DNA from: CALBPI01 sp038524795
GTDB taxonomy: Bacteria > Pseudomonadota > Gammaproteobacteria > Steroidobacterales > Woeseiaceae
Assembly: GCA_038524795.1 (NCBI GenBank)
Contig: JBCBIJ010000002.1
Location: forward strand, 372,001 to 436,000
Direction: 5' to 3'
DNA: 64,000 bases
Shown: positions 51,060 through 61,300 of the stretch, piece after piece
How the letters are laid out: every line of letters begins with the position of its first letter
How positions within the stretch are numbered: the stretch's first letter is position 1
Position numbers and translations under genes: made by a program
The notes under the pieces: model-generated
What the model saw: only the letters and a program-made list of their open reading frames with translations
What the model was told of the DNA's origin: nothing
Databases searched by the model: none

Positions 51060-52112
51060 GTGCAAAACGACGTCTTTGGGGTGCTGACCGGGTTTCTGCC
51101 CCTGCTTGCCACCGTGGTAGCCGTGCTGGTGCTGCTCGGCCTGACGAACTGGATCCTGCGACGCCATTGGCGTGATGACCCCAGCGCGCAGTTCCGCTTT
51201 CAGTTCATCATGCTGGCACTCACGTTTGCCGGCGGGCTCACGATCATCGTGGCCTTGCCGATTACGGACGCCCTGCGCGGTCAGCTACTGAGCCTCATTG
51301 GCATTCTGCTTAGTGCGGCCATTGCGCTGTCTTCTACGACGTTCATCGGCAACATCATGGCCGGCGTCATGTTGCGCGTGATGCGCAATGCACGTCCTGG
51401 CGACTTCATCACAGTCGCAGACCTAACGGGCCGCATCACTGAGATGGACTTGCTGCACACCGAGATCCAGACCGAGTTCCGCGATCTCGTCACGGTGCCC
51501 AACCTCTACATGGTGACGCAGCCGATGCAGGTGGTTCGCGCCTCAGGGACGATCATTACCGCCGAGGTCTCACTGGGCTATGACGTCAGCCACCGCCGCG
51601 TCGTCGAGCTGCTGCGTGAGGCCACGCATGTGGCCGGACTCAAAGACGGGTTCGTGCAGGTGCGTGAGCTTGGCGACTTCTCCATTGTGTATCGCGTCGC
51701 GGGGCTGCTCGAGGACGTGAAGAGCCTCATTTCGGCACGCTCGAGGCTGCGCGAGGCGATGCTGGATGCCCTGCACGACAAGAGCATTGAGATCGTCTCG
51801 CCCAATTTCATGAGCACGCGCGCACTCGACCCGCAGCACAGCGTGATTCCGGCAAAGAGACGGCAGCGGCCCGATCCCGCTCGTACCCAGGGCGAGGACG
51901 TCGCCTTCGACAAAGCCGAGGACGCCGCGTCCGTTGAGTCCTTGCGCAAGGACTTGCAGAAGCTCGAAGCCGAGTTGCTGGCCATCAAGAGCAAGGAAGC
52001 GAACGACAGCGACGAGGGGGCGCGCACCGCGCTTCAGGTACGCCGTGACGCGCTGCGAGCGCGACTCGCAGAGGCCGAAGCACTGATCAAGGCCAAGGCC
52101 GACGACGAATAG
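51060..52112 (+). CDS. MscS-family small-conductance mechanosensitive channel
   Basis: 350 residues from GTG 51060, six bases after AGGGG; the frame is open to 50919. Three N-terminal membrane helices, then the pore-lining helix with Ser-Ser-Thr-Thr-Phe-Ile-Gly-Asn-Ile-Met-Ala-Gly and the beta domain starting Arg-Pro-Gly-Asp-Phe-Ile. Instead of an ordinary end it has a C-terminal ~70-residue Lys/Glu/Ala-rich coiled-coil tail. Releases solutes on hypo-osmotic shock. Confidence 0.88.
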   Translation: MQNDVFGVLTGFLPLLATVVAVLVLLGLTNWILRRHWRDDPSAQFRFQFIMLALTFAGGLTIIVALPITDALRGQLLSLIGILLSAAIALSSTTFIGNIMAGVMLRVMRNARPGDFITVADLTGRITEMDLLHTEIQTEFRDLVTVPNLYMVTQPMQVVRASGTIITAEVSLGYDVSHRRVVELLREATHVAGLKDGFVQVRELGDFSIVYRVAGLLEDVKSLISARSRLREAMLDALHDKSIEIVSPNFMSTRALDPQHSVIPAKRRQRPDPARTQGEDVAFDKAEDAASVESLRKDLQKLEAELLAIKSKEANDSDEGARTALQVRRDALRARLAEAEALIKAKADDE

Positions 52113-52371
52113 TCAGCGCGTTGTGACGTTTCAGCCGGGACCCTTTCGGATCAGCACAACGCAACCGGCCTCGGTGCGCAAAGTGATCATCGGCATCCCC
52201 ACGGATCACGAGCCCGAGGACCGGCGGCTCTTCGCAAGAGCAGCAGTGCTGCGGCAATAACGCGGTGCCAAGCCCTGCACCAGGAGCTTCTTGAGCGCGT
52301 CGTACCGGGCTTGGCGGCCCATCCTGAGGTGACGTATGGTCTGCCCTGCCTGCTCACCACGGACCCGCGCC
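52113..52371. other. Intergenic stretch with no recognised feature
   Basis: 259 bases between the MscS-like and DUF885 genes. A 45-codon GTG frame (52123-52260) and a minus-strand frame are open, but neither resembles anything I know. No clear promoter, repeat or hairpin is visible. Confidence 0.5.
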
Positions 52372-54126
52372 ATGCCACGAATCGCCTTGCTGCTTGCCAC
52401 GCTACTCGCCAGTGCATGCACCACGCTGCCCGACGTCGGCGGTGACGCGGACGCCCGACTCGTCGTGCTTTATGAAAACGAGTATGCCTGGCGCCAGGAA
52501 CAGCAAGGCCGCGAGCGTGACGCCAACGGCCGGTGGGTGGCTGGCGCACGCTACCCGGACGTCTCGCCAGAGGCTTACGCCGCGCGGCTTGCCTACTGGG
52601 ACGACGCGCTGGCCACTTTGGCTGAGATTCCGCGCGACGCGCTGAGTCCCGAGGAGCAGATCAACGCGGCTGTGTTCGAGCAGATCGTCACGTCGGCGGC
52701 CGATGACGTACGCTTTCGAACCTACGAAGCGCCGCTTAACTCTGACTCGTTCTTTTGGAGTTACCTCGCACCCCGTCGCGGCTTCAGAGATCTCGCCAGC
52801 TACGAACGTTATGTGAGCAGGCTTAACGATCTGCCGCGTTATTTTGATCAGCAAATCGCCAACATGCGCGCAGGGCTCGCACGCGGCTACACGCCGCCCG
52901 CCGTGACGCTGCAGGGACGCGACGGTTCCATTGTCGCCTTCCTCCGGGAAGGCGCGCAAAACCCGTTCGCTGCAGCAGTCGCTCGATTCCCGAACACCAT
53001 GACGACGGCTGAGCAGGCGCGCATTCGCGACGAAGTCATGACGGCCATCAACACGTCGGTGATGCCGGCGTTTGCCGAGCTGCTGTCGTTCTTGCAGGAC
53101 GAATACCTGCCCAACGCACGCACCACGCTGGCGGCTCGGGACCTGCCGGATGGCGACGCGTTCTACCGCGCGCAGATCCGCCAGTACACCACGCTGGACT
53201 TGACGCCCGAAGCCATACACCAACGCGGGCTCTCAGAAGTCGCGCGCATTCGAGCGGAGATGCTCTCCATCATTGAAGACCTGGAGTTCGATGGCGGGAT
53301 ACCTGAGTTCTTCGAGTTTTTGCGGACCGACCCGCAGTTCTACGCCAGGTCGCCCGACGAGCTCATGGGTGTGTCCGCCTACGTCGACAAGCGCATGGCC
53401 GGCCGCATCCATGACGTGCTCGGCTTCTTGCCGCGGCAACGCCACACGATCGAGCCCGTGCCTGATGAGATCGCGCCAACCTACACTGCAGGCCGCGGCG
53501 GCTATGGTCGTTGCCTCATGAACACCTACGACCTGTTGCAGCGTCCGCTCTACACGATTCCGGCCCTGACGCTGCACGAGTGTTCGCCGGGCCACTCGCT
53601 ACAGTTTGCGATCGCGAATGAAGCCCCAGGCGACGTACCCGAGTTTCGCGCCAACAATTATTTTTCGGGCTACGGCGAAGGCTGGGGGCTTTACGTCGAG
53701 TGGCTGGGTGGTGAGATCGGTATCTATCGGACCCCCTATGAGAAATTCGGGCAGCTGACCTATGAGATGTGGCGCGCTTGTCGTCTCGTCATCGACACGG
53801 GCGTGCACCATTACGGCTGGTCGCGCGAGCAGGCACTCGCCTACCTGCGCGACAACGCGGCGCTGTCGGAGCGTGAAGTGACGACGGAGATTGACCGCTA
53901 CATCTCTTGGCCGGCCCAAGCCTTGTCTTACAAGCTCGGCGAGATCCTGATTCGCGACAAACGCGCCCGTGCCGAGGCGGAACTCGGGACAGCTTTTGAT
54001 CAGCGCTACTTCCACGACACCATCCTTGCGTTGCGTTCGGTGCCGCTGTCGGTGCTGTCCGACGAGCTTGACGCCTGGATCGACGCGGGCGGCCCCAACC
54101 CCTACGCGGGCGTCGATTTCGATTGA
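52372..54126 (+). CDS. DUF885 metallopeptidase-like lipoprotein
   Basis: 584 residues from ATG 52372; lipobox Ala-Ser-Ala-Cys in the first 18 residues. DUF885 fold with the zinc-type motif His402-Glu403-Cys-Ser-Pro-Gly-His408 and the later Gly-Glu-Gly-Trp-Gly-Leu-Tyr-Val-Glu. Family members are predicted M32/M3-like carboxy- or oligopeptidases. Anchored in the periplasm by its lipid. Confidence 0.85.
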   Translation: MPRIALLLATLLASACTTLPDVGGDADARLVVLYENEYAWRQEQQGRERDANGRWVAGARYPDVSPEAYAARLAYWDDALATLAEIPRDALSPEEQINAAVFEQIVTSAADDVRFRTYEAPLNSDSFFWSYLAPRRGFRDLASYERYVSRLNDLPRYFDQQIANMRAGLARGYTPPAVTLQGRDGSIVAFLREGAQNPFAAAVARFPNTMTTAEQARIRDEVMTAINTSVMPAFAELLSFLQDEYLPNARTTLAARDLPDGDAFYRAQIRQYTTLDLTPEAIHQRGLSEVARIRAEMLSIIEDLEFDGGIPEFFEFLRTDPQFYARSPDELMGVSAYVDKRMAGRIHDVLGFLPRQRHTIEPVPDEIAPTYTAGRGGYGRCLMNTYDLLQRPLYTIPALTLHECSPGHSLQFAIANEAPGDVPEFRANNYFSGYGEGWGLYVEWLGGEIGIYRTPYEKFGQLTYEMWRACRLVIDTGVHHYGWSREQALAYLRDNAALSEREVTTEIDRYISWPAQALSYKLGEILIRDKRARAEAELGTAFDQRYFHDTILALRSVPLSVLSDELDAWIDAGGPNPYAGVDFD

Positions 54127-54133
54127 GCCCACA

Positions 54134-54601
54134 GTGACGATCTGGGTCGACGCCGACGCCTGCCCGCTTGTGGTCCGGCAAATCTTGTTTCGCGCCGCGA
54201 CACGCACGGGCGTACAGCTCACACTCGTGGCCAACCAGTCGTTGAGCGTGCCGCGCGCGCCCAACATCACGATGCTTCAGGTACCCGCGGGCTTCGACGT
54301 TGCCGACAACGAGATCGTGCGGCGGGTGGAACGAGACGACCTCGTGATCACGGCCGACATCCCGCTGGCCGCGGAGGTGATTGAGCGCGGCGCAGAAGCG
54401 CTGACCCCGCGTGGCGAGGTACACACAGCGGAGGACATTCGCGCCAAGCTCAACATACGCGACTTCATGGACACGATGCGTGCGAGCGGCATCGACACCC
54501 GCGGCGGCCCGCCTGCCTTTGGTCAACGCGAGAAACAGGCGTTCGCGAACGGCCTCGACCGCTACCTGGCACGACATCACCCGCCTCGACCCAGCTCGTA
54601 A
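54134..54601 (+). CDS. DUF188/YaiI-family protein
   Basis: 155 residues from GTG 54134, seven bases after the DUF885 stop. YaiI/YqxD signatures: Trp-Val-Asp-Ala-Asp-Ala-Cys-Pro at the N-terminus, Ala-Asn-Gln-Ser, Asp-Asn-Glu-Ile-Val, Val-Ile-Thr-Ala-Asp-Ile-Pro-Leu-Ala, and Phe-x-x-x-Leu-Asp-Arg-Tyr at the end. The acidic residues suit a PIN-like nuclease fold; function unproven. Confidence 0.93.
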   Translation: MTIWVDADACPLVVRQILFRAATRTGVQLTLVANQSLSVPRAPNITMLQVPAGFDVADNEIVRRVERDDLVITADIPLAAEVIERGAEALTPRGEVHTAEDIRAKLNIRDFMDTMRASGIDTRGGPPAFGQREKQAFANGLDRYLARHHPPRPSS

Positions 54602-54802
54602 AGAAACTCGTAAATATCTGAATTAAATCGAGTACGACGGCGCTGAATCTGTTAGGGTCCGCCCCGCTTGGCGTACTTTGGTCTGCGCCAACCCCCCGCC
54701 ACGCAGTCTTGCCAACGGGGCATACCCGAGAGAATTCCAGTCTGGGCCGAACCGTGCGCACTCACAGTGTGCTGCGGGTCAGACGATTCGGAGAGAACAC
54801 CC

Positions 54803-56083
54803 ATGTTGTTCCAGGAACTCGGCCTCACGGCCGAATTGCTTCGTGCTGTCCAAGAGCAGGGCTACAGCGAAGCCACACCCATCCAGCGCAAAGCCATCCC
54901 GCCAGTCCTGGCAGGACGCGACGTCCTCGCCAGCGCTCAGACCGGCACGGGCAAGACCGCAGGATTCACGCTTCCGCTATTGCAGCGCCTGTCAGAAACG
55001 CCAGGTCGCGGGCGCCGCGTCCGCGCGCTCATTCTTGTGCCCACCCGTGAGCTGGCCGCGCAGGTCACGCAGAGTGTCAGAGACTACGGCTGCCACCTGC
55101 CGCTGCGCTCGATTCAGATCTTCGGCGGCGTCAGTTTTCGGCCTCAGGCGGCGAAACTGCGCAAGGGCGTGGACATCGTTGTGGCCACACCGGGCCGCCT
55201 GCTCGATCACGTCGAGCAAAAAACCATCGACCTGTCTTCGGTAGAGATGCTCGTGCTCGACGAGGCAGACCGCATGCTCGACATGGGCTTCATTCGCGAC
55301 ATCCGCAAGGTGCTCGCGCTGATCCCCGAGCGCCGACAGAACCTGCTGTTCTCGGCAACCTTCTCAAAGGACATTCGGCGTCTGGCTGGCAGCTTCATGC
55401 ACGACCCTGTGGAAGTGGAAGTCGCACCGCGCAACACGACGGCCGAGCGCGTGAGCCAGGTCGTACACCCTGTCGATCGCAGCCGAAAGCGCGAGCTGCT
55501 GTCCTGGTGCATTGGCAACGGTAACTGGCGCCAAGTGCTCGTCTTTGTGCGCACCAAGCACCGCGCCAACCGGCTCGCGCAAGCCCTGACAACGGACGGG
55601 CTGGCAGCCACAGCCATCCACGGCAACAAGTCTCAGGGCGCCCGCACGCGCGCACTGGCGGACTTCAAAGCCGGCAAGGTCCGGGTTTTGGTCGCCACGG
55701 ACATCGCGGCGCGCGGGCTCGACATCGACACACTGCCTCACGTTGTGAACTTCGAGCTTCCGGAAGTGCCTGAAGACTATGTTCACCGCATTGGGCGCAC
55801 GGCGCGGGCTGGCAAGGACGGGCACGCCGTGTCGCTGGTTTGCGTCGACGAACACAAGCTCCTGCGCGATATCGAACGGTTGCTCAGTATGAAGATCGAG
55901 ACACAAGTCGTACCCGGATTCGAGCCTGACCCGCGCGCGACGCCGCAACCGAAAGCAAGCAAGGGCGGCCAGCGCGGCAAGCCGCGCCGAAGCGGGGCCG
56001 GCAAGAAGAAGAGCCCGGCCAAGGTGAATGCGCCGGCCGCGAAGAAACGCCGGCGGCGGCCCACCCGGCGCAGGAGCGCCTGA
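54803..56083 (+). CDS. rhlE: DEAD-box RNA helicase RhlE-like
   Basis: 426 residues from ATG 54803 with GGAGAG seven bases upstream. Q motif Ala-Thr-Pro-Ile-Gln, motif I Ala-Gln-Thr-Gly-Thr-Gly-Lys-Thr, motif II Asp-Glu-Ala-Asp, motif III Ser-Ala-Thr, motif V Ala-Thr-Asp-Ile-Ala-Ala-Arg-Gly, motif VI His-Arg-Ile-Gly-Arg-Thr-Ala-Arg. The last ~60 residues are a Lys/Arg-rich RNA-binding tail. Acts in ribosome and mRNA remodelling. Confidence 0.93.
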   Translation: MLFQELGLTAELLRAVQEQGYSEATPIQRKAIPPVLAGRDVLASAQTGTGKTAGFTLPLLQRLSETPGRGRRVRALILVPTRELAAQVTQSVRDYGCHLPLRSIQIFGGVSFRPQAAKLRKGVDIVVATPGRLLDHVEQKTIDLSSVEMLVLDEADRMLDMGFIRDIRKVLALIPERRQNLLFSATFSKDIRRLAGSFMHDPVEVEVAPRNTTAERVSQVVHPVDRSRKRELLSWCIGNGNWRQVLVFVRTKHRANRLAQALTTDGLAATAIHGNKSQGARTRALADFKAGKVRVLVATDIAARGLDIDTLPHVVNFELPEVPEDYVHRIGRTARAGKDGHAVSLVCVDEHKLLRDIERLLSMKIETQVVPGFEPDPRATPQPKASKGGQRGKPRRSGAGKKKSPAKVNAPAAKKRRRRPTRRRSA

Positions 56084-56174
56084 TACCCATCCGACGGGTG
56101 CTGGCGAGGACGACCCTCGCGCGCTACCGTCGGCAACCCTAAGAAGACCAGACGGGCCGCAGCCCGCAGTTCGC

Positions 56175-58247
56175 ATGACCGCAGCAACAAAGACGCGAGC
56201 ATTTGGGCGCCTGGCAGCGTTTGCCGGCGCACTTGCCGCTGCCGCCACTGGGCCGCTGGCGACCAGTGCGTCTGCGCAGGACGACCTCGATGAGATTGTC
56301 GTAACGGCGACACGGCGCCCCTCGACCACGAGCAGTGTCGCACCATCACTCACGGTCATCGACGGCGGTATTGCCGCGTCGGACAAACTGGTCACCGATG
56401 CGCTCGTAACCGCACCTGGCGTCTACCTGCAACAGACCACACCCGGGCAAGGCGCAGCCATTATCCGCGGCCTGCGGGGCTCGGCGCTGCTTCATCTCGT
56501 CGACGGCATACGGCTCAACAACGCGTTGTTCAGAAGCGCGCCCACGCAATACCTCGCGCTCGTACCCGTGACGGCGGTGGACCGGATCGAAGTGCTTCGC
56601 GGCACGCCGGCATCGTTGTACGGTACAGACGCGGTGGGTGGCGCCATCCAGGTCGTCACCCGCCAGCCTGAGTTCTCGGAAATCGGCACGCGTATCAACG
56701 GCGATGTTGGGCTGTCCTTCGACAGCGCCGAACTCATGCGCTCCGTTCGCAGCACGGTCAACATTGGCACACCCACGCTGGCGGCCATCGCCAGTGCCGA
56801 CTACCTCACCGCCGGCAATCGTCGCGTGGGCGGTGGCGTGCGCATCGGGCCCAGTGACTACAGCGCACTGGGCGCCCGTCTGGCGCTGGCCGGACAACCC
56901 AGCGATGTCTGGCGTTGGGCCGTCGACCTGCAGTACGCCGAGCAACCCGAAACGCCACGCGTGGACGAGCTGGTGCCCGGATTCGGGCAAACGGAACCTG
57001 CATCATCCGAGTTTCGCTTCGAACCTGATCGCCGCACCTTCCTGCACGGCCGGCTCGAGCGCGATGCGGGCTGGCTGGATCTTGACTGGCGCGCGGACGC
57101 CGCCTGGCAACGTATCGACGACGACCGCGCCACGCGAGACTTTGGCAGCCCGTTGCGGCGTCGCGAGCGCAATGCCAGCGATCTGTTCGGACTCACGCTC
57201 AGCGCTGGCCGGGACACGGAACGCGGTTCGTGGCTCGTGGGTGCCGAACACTACGATGACCGAGTCGACAGCAGCCGTTTTGAAACCGACATCGGTGACG
57301 GTGCGGCGCAGGGACTTGCGCCCCGCTTCCCTGACGGTGCGCGTGTGCGGCAATCGAGTCTCTACACGCACGTCGCCCACGATCTCACAGACCGCCAGAC
57401 GCTCAATGCGGGCTTGCGACTCAGTCGCGCGGGCATCACGCTGCCCGAGGACCAAGCCACGGCGGCGGCCTCTTTGAGTGTCACGGATATCGGCGCCGAC
57501 ATCGGCTGGATTTTTGCAATCACCGATGCCTGGCAGTTCGTCGCCAACGCGGGTCGGGGCTTTCGCGCACCCAACATCTTTGATCTGGGCACACTGGGCG
57601 AACGTCCCGGGAACCGGTTCAACGTACCGAATACCGCGCTCGATTCGGAACGCGTGCAGCACGCCGATGCCGGTTTCCGTTACCGCCGGGCCCGCGACCA
57701 ATTCGAGATTGTCGCCTACCGCTTGCGCTACGACGATCGCATCACCTCGGTGCTCACAGGTGATGTCACGCCGGCAGGCCGCGACATTGTGCGCAGCGAG
57801 AACGGCGAACGCGCCGACATCTACGGCATCGAGGCCGGCGGCCGCTGGGCGTTGACTGGCACTGTGACCGGGCACGCGATACTCAACTACACACGCGGCG
57901 AGCAGCGTGAATTCGACGACCCTGCAGAGCCTGGCGACCGCATCCCGCCCCTCTCAGGCCGCCTGGGCATCGACTATGCCGGTACCGCCTTCACTGCAGA
58001 GGGCTGGGTCAACTTTTCTCGGGAGCAGAACCGCCTCAGCGCACGCGATGTCCGGGACCCGCGCATCGATCCCGCGGGCACAGCGGGCTGGGTCTCGGTC
58101 GATGCGCGCGTGACCTGGCAGGACGTGGCCGGATGGCAAATCACCGCGGGCGTCGACAACCTGCTCGACGCGCGCTACCGCGTGCACGGCTCGGGCATCG
58201 ACGCCACAGGCCGAAATCTCTACCTGACCCTGCGCTACGCCTACTGA
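56175..58247 (+). CDS. TonB-dependent outer-membrane receptor
   Basis: 690 residues from ATG 56175. Signal peptide ends Ser-Ala-Ser-Ala-Gln, then TonB-box/plug start Asp-Glu-Ile-Val-Val-Thr-Ala-Thr-Arg. Plug motifs Val-Asp-Gly-Ile-Arg-Leu and Val-Asp-Arg-Ile-Glu-Val-Leu-Arg-Gly-x-x-Ala-Ser-Leu-Tyr-Gly-x-x-Ala-Val-Gly-Gly. The barrel ends Tyr-Leu-Thr-Leu-Arg-Tyr-Ala-Tyr. BtuB/haem-receptor-like in organisation; ligand unknown. The 91 bases upstream hold stem-loops (GCGAGG/CCTCGC at about 56103-56119) but no cobalamin-riboswitch core. Confidence 0.9.
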   Translation: MTAATKTRAFGRLAAFAGALAAAATGPLATSASAQDDLDEIVVTATRRPSTTSSVAPSLTVIDGGIAASDKLVTDALVTAPGVYLQQTTPGQGAAIIRGLRGSALLHLVDGIRLNNALFRSAPTQYLALVPVTAVDRIEVLRGTPASLYGTDAVGGAIQVVTRQPEFSEIGTRINGDVGLSFDSAELMRSVRSTVNIGTPTLAAIASADYLTAGNRRVGGGVRIGPSDYSALGARLALAGQPSDVWRWAVDLQYAEQPETPRVDELVPGFGQTEPASSEFRFEPDRRTFLHGRLERDAGWLDLDWRADAAWQRIDDDRATRDFGSPLRRRERNASDLFGLTLSAGRDTERGSWLVGAEHYDDRVDSSRFETDIGDGAAQGLAPRFPDGARVRQSSLYTHVAHDLTDRQTLNAGLRLSRAGITLPEDQATAAASLSVTDIGADIGWIFAITDAWQFVANAGRGFRAPNIFDLGTLGERPGNRFNVPNTALDSERVQHADAGFRYRRARDQFEIVAYRLRYDDRITSVLTGDVTPAGRDIVRSENGERADIYGIEAGGRWALTGTVTGHAILNYTRGEQREFDDPAEPGDRIPPLSGRLGIDYAGTAFTAEGWVNFSREQNRLSARDVRDPRIDPAGTAGWVSVDARVTWQDVAGWQITAGVDNLLDARYRVHGSGIDATGRNLYLTLRYAY

Positions 58248-58317
58248 TCCTGCCGACAACAGGTGCCTGGCACCGCGGCGCTGGCTATACTCGGCGCACA
58301 CTTTTTGGGGGATCCTC

Positions 58318-61300
58318 ATGCGCTACTGGCTCGCGGCCGTGCTCGGCCTGTTCCTGTCCGTTTCCGTCTCCGCTCAGGACGACGATTCCGGCCCCGGCTT
58401 CAACGAAGCCACGTTCAAGGGTCTCGAATGGCGTTCCATCGGCCCTTCGCTCAAATCGGGCCGCATCGCCGATATCGCCATTCATCCGGAGAACGCCAGC
58501 ACCTGGTACGTCGCCGTGGGCTCGGGCGGGGTCTGGAAAACTGAAAACCGCGGCACCACCTGGACGCCGATTTTCGACAATGAGGACAGCTACTCAGTGG
58601 GCGCCGTCGCCATCGATCCCAACAACCCCGACGTGATTTGGGTGGGTACGGGTGAGAACGTCTCAGGTCGCCACGTGGGCTACGGTTCAGGCGTTTACGT
58701 CAGCCGCGACGGGGGCAAAAACTGGGAGAACACGGGTCTCGAGGATTCCGAGCGTATCGGCATGATCCGCATTGACCCGCGCGACTCAAACACCGTATTC
58801 GTCGCCGCACAGGGCCCGCTCTGGTCAGGCGGCGGTGACCGTGGCCTCTACAAGACCACAGACGGCGGCGAGAACTGGACCAATGTACTCGGTGACGGTC
58901 TCGGCAACGACGATACCGATGATGACTACACAGGCGTCTCTGAGGTTCACCTTGACCCGCGTGACCCCGACGTCATGTACGCCGTTTCCTGGCAGCGGCT
59001 GCGCAGCGTCGCGGCACTGCTCGACGGTGGCCCGGGCACGGGCATTCACAAGTCATTCGATGGCGGTGAGACCTGGCGAGAGCTGACCCAGGGTCTGCCC
59101 AAGGAGACGATGGGCAAGACCGGCGTCGCCGTATCACCCGTCGATCCCGACATTGTCTACGCCACGATCGAACTCGCCAACCGAACGGGTGGCTTCTGGC
59201 GCTCACTGGACGGCGGCGAAACCTGGGAAAAGCGTAACGACTACCTCTCGAGCGGCACCGGTCCGCACTACTACCAGGAGATTTTCGCGAGCCCGTTCGA
59301 CAAGGACCGCGTCTACCAGATGGACGTGCGCATGCACATCACCGAAGACGGTGGCAACACGTTCGCCCAGGTCCCCGGGCGCACGCGCCACTCCGATCAC
59401 CACGCGCTCGCGTTCGACCTCGATGACCCGCTCTATCTGCTCGCAGGTACGGACGGCGGCATCTATGAGAGTTACGACGGTGGCGAAAAATGGCGCTACG
59501 TCTCGAACCTGCCGATCACGCAGTACTACAAGGTCGCCGTCGATTACGACACGCCCTTCTACAACGTTTACGGCGGCACGCAGGACAACAATTCAATGGG
59601 CGGCCCGAGCCGCACTGTTAACGCGCACGGCATCACGAACGGTGACTGGTTCGTCACACTGTTCGGTGACGGCCACCAGTCCGCGGTCGACCCCAACAAT
59701 GCCGACATCGTTTACGCCGAGTGGCAGCAGGGCAATCTGGTCCGTTACGACCGACGCACAGGCGAGCAGGTGTACATCAAACCGCAGGCTGCGGAAGGTG
59801 AAGCGCCGGACCGTTACAACTGGGACGCGCCCATTCTGATCAGTCCGCATGACTCGAAGACGCTCTTCTTCGCCTCGCAGCGCGTGTGGCGCAGCGACGA
59901 CTACGGCGACACGTGGCGCGCGATCTCGGGCGACCTCACTCGCAACGAAAGACGCGTTGATGCGCCGCTCATGGGCCGCACCTGGAGCTACGACGCGCCC
60001 TGGGACCTGTACGCGATGTCGGAGTTCAACACGATCGTCAACATCTCGCAGTCGCCCGTTGACGCCGACGTCATCTATGCCGGCACCGACGACGGCTTGA
60101 TCCAGGTCACCGAAGACGGCGGTGCGACGTGGCGGCGCATCGAGCGCTTGCCCGGCGTTGGCGCGCGCTACTTCGTCAACGACATCAAGGCCGATCTGTT
60201 TGACGGCGACACGGTGTACGTTGTCGTCGACGACCACAAGAACGGCGACTTCGCACCCTACATCTACAAGAGCGAGAACCGCGGCCGCCGTTGGACACGC
60301 ATCTCCAACAACCTGCCCGAACGACATGTGCTCTGGCGCGTCGTGCAAGACCACGTGAAGTCTGAGCTGATGTTTGTCGGCTCCGAATTCGGTGTGTTCT
60401 TCACCGTCAACGGTGGCGGCACCTGGACCAAGCTCAAAGGCGGCGCACCCAACATCGCGTTCCGCGACCTGGCCATCCAGACGCGGGAAAACGATCTCGT
60501 GGGCGCCACTTTTGGCCGCAGCTTCTACGTGCTCGACGACTACTCGGCGCTGCGCGATGTCACGGCCGATGCACTCGAGAATGGCAGCGTGCTGTTCCCG
60601 GTGCGCCCGGCGCCCTGGTACGTGCCGAAGCGCGGTCTTGGCTGCGGCAGCAACGGTTGCCAGTCTTCCAACGGCGACAATTTCTGGGTGGGCAAGAACC
60701 CCGAGTTCGGCGCCTTGCTGACCTACTACCTCGCTGAAGACGTTCAAACGACGAAAGAAGCCCGCCGTGAGGAAGAAAGGGAACTTGAAAAGGAAAACGA
60801 GGACGTCAGCTTCCCGAGCTTCGAGAGCCTTCTCGATGAGCAACGCGAAGACAGACCCGCCATCGTGTTCACGGTGCGCGACAGCGCCGGCGCCGTCGTA
60901 CGACGTATCGAAGCTCCGGCCAAGGCTGGCTTCCACCGCATCGCCTGGGATCTGCGCTACCCGTCGCTTCAAGCCTGGACCCCGCGCGAGCTTGAAAAGG
61001 AATTTGAGCCCGGCGCAGGTGTCATGGTCGCGCCTGGTGACTACACCGTCAGCATGGCGCGCCGAGTCGACGGCGTCAGCACCGACCTCGGCCAGGAACA
61101 AGCCATTGAAGTCGTGTCGATCCGGCCGGACCCGGTGCTGCCGGGTTCGAGCCAACAAGACCGTGTGATCTTTGAGCAACAGCTCGAGGAACTCATGAGC
61201 GCCGCCGATGGCAGCGGGCAGTCGATTACGCGCCTGCACGAGGAGTTGGGCGCCGCAAAGATGACGCTCAAGCGGGCCACCACCGATGGCAGCCTCTACG

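Noticed and set aside
52123..52260. 45-codon GTG frame between the MscS and DUF885 genes
   Set aside because: No ribosome site, no coupling, no hydrophobic or motif content; open frames of this size are common by chance at this GC level.
56084..56174. Possible cobalamin riboswitch before the TonB-dependent receptor
   Set aside because: Stem-loops are present, but the conserved B12-box core is absent and the leader is too short.
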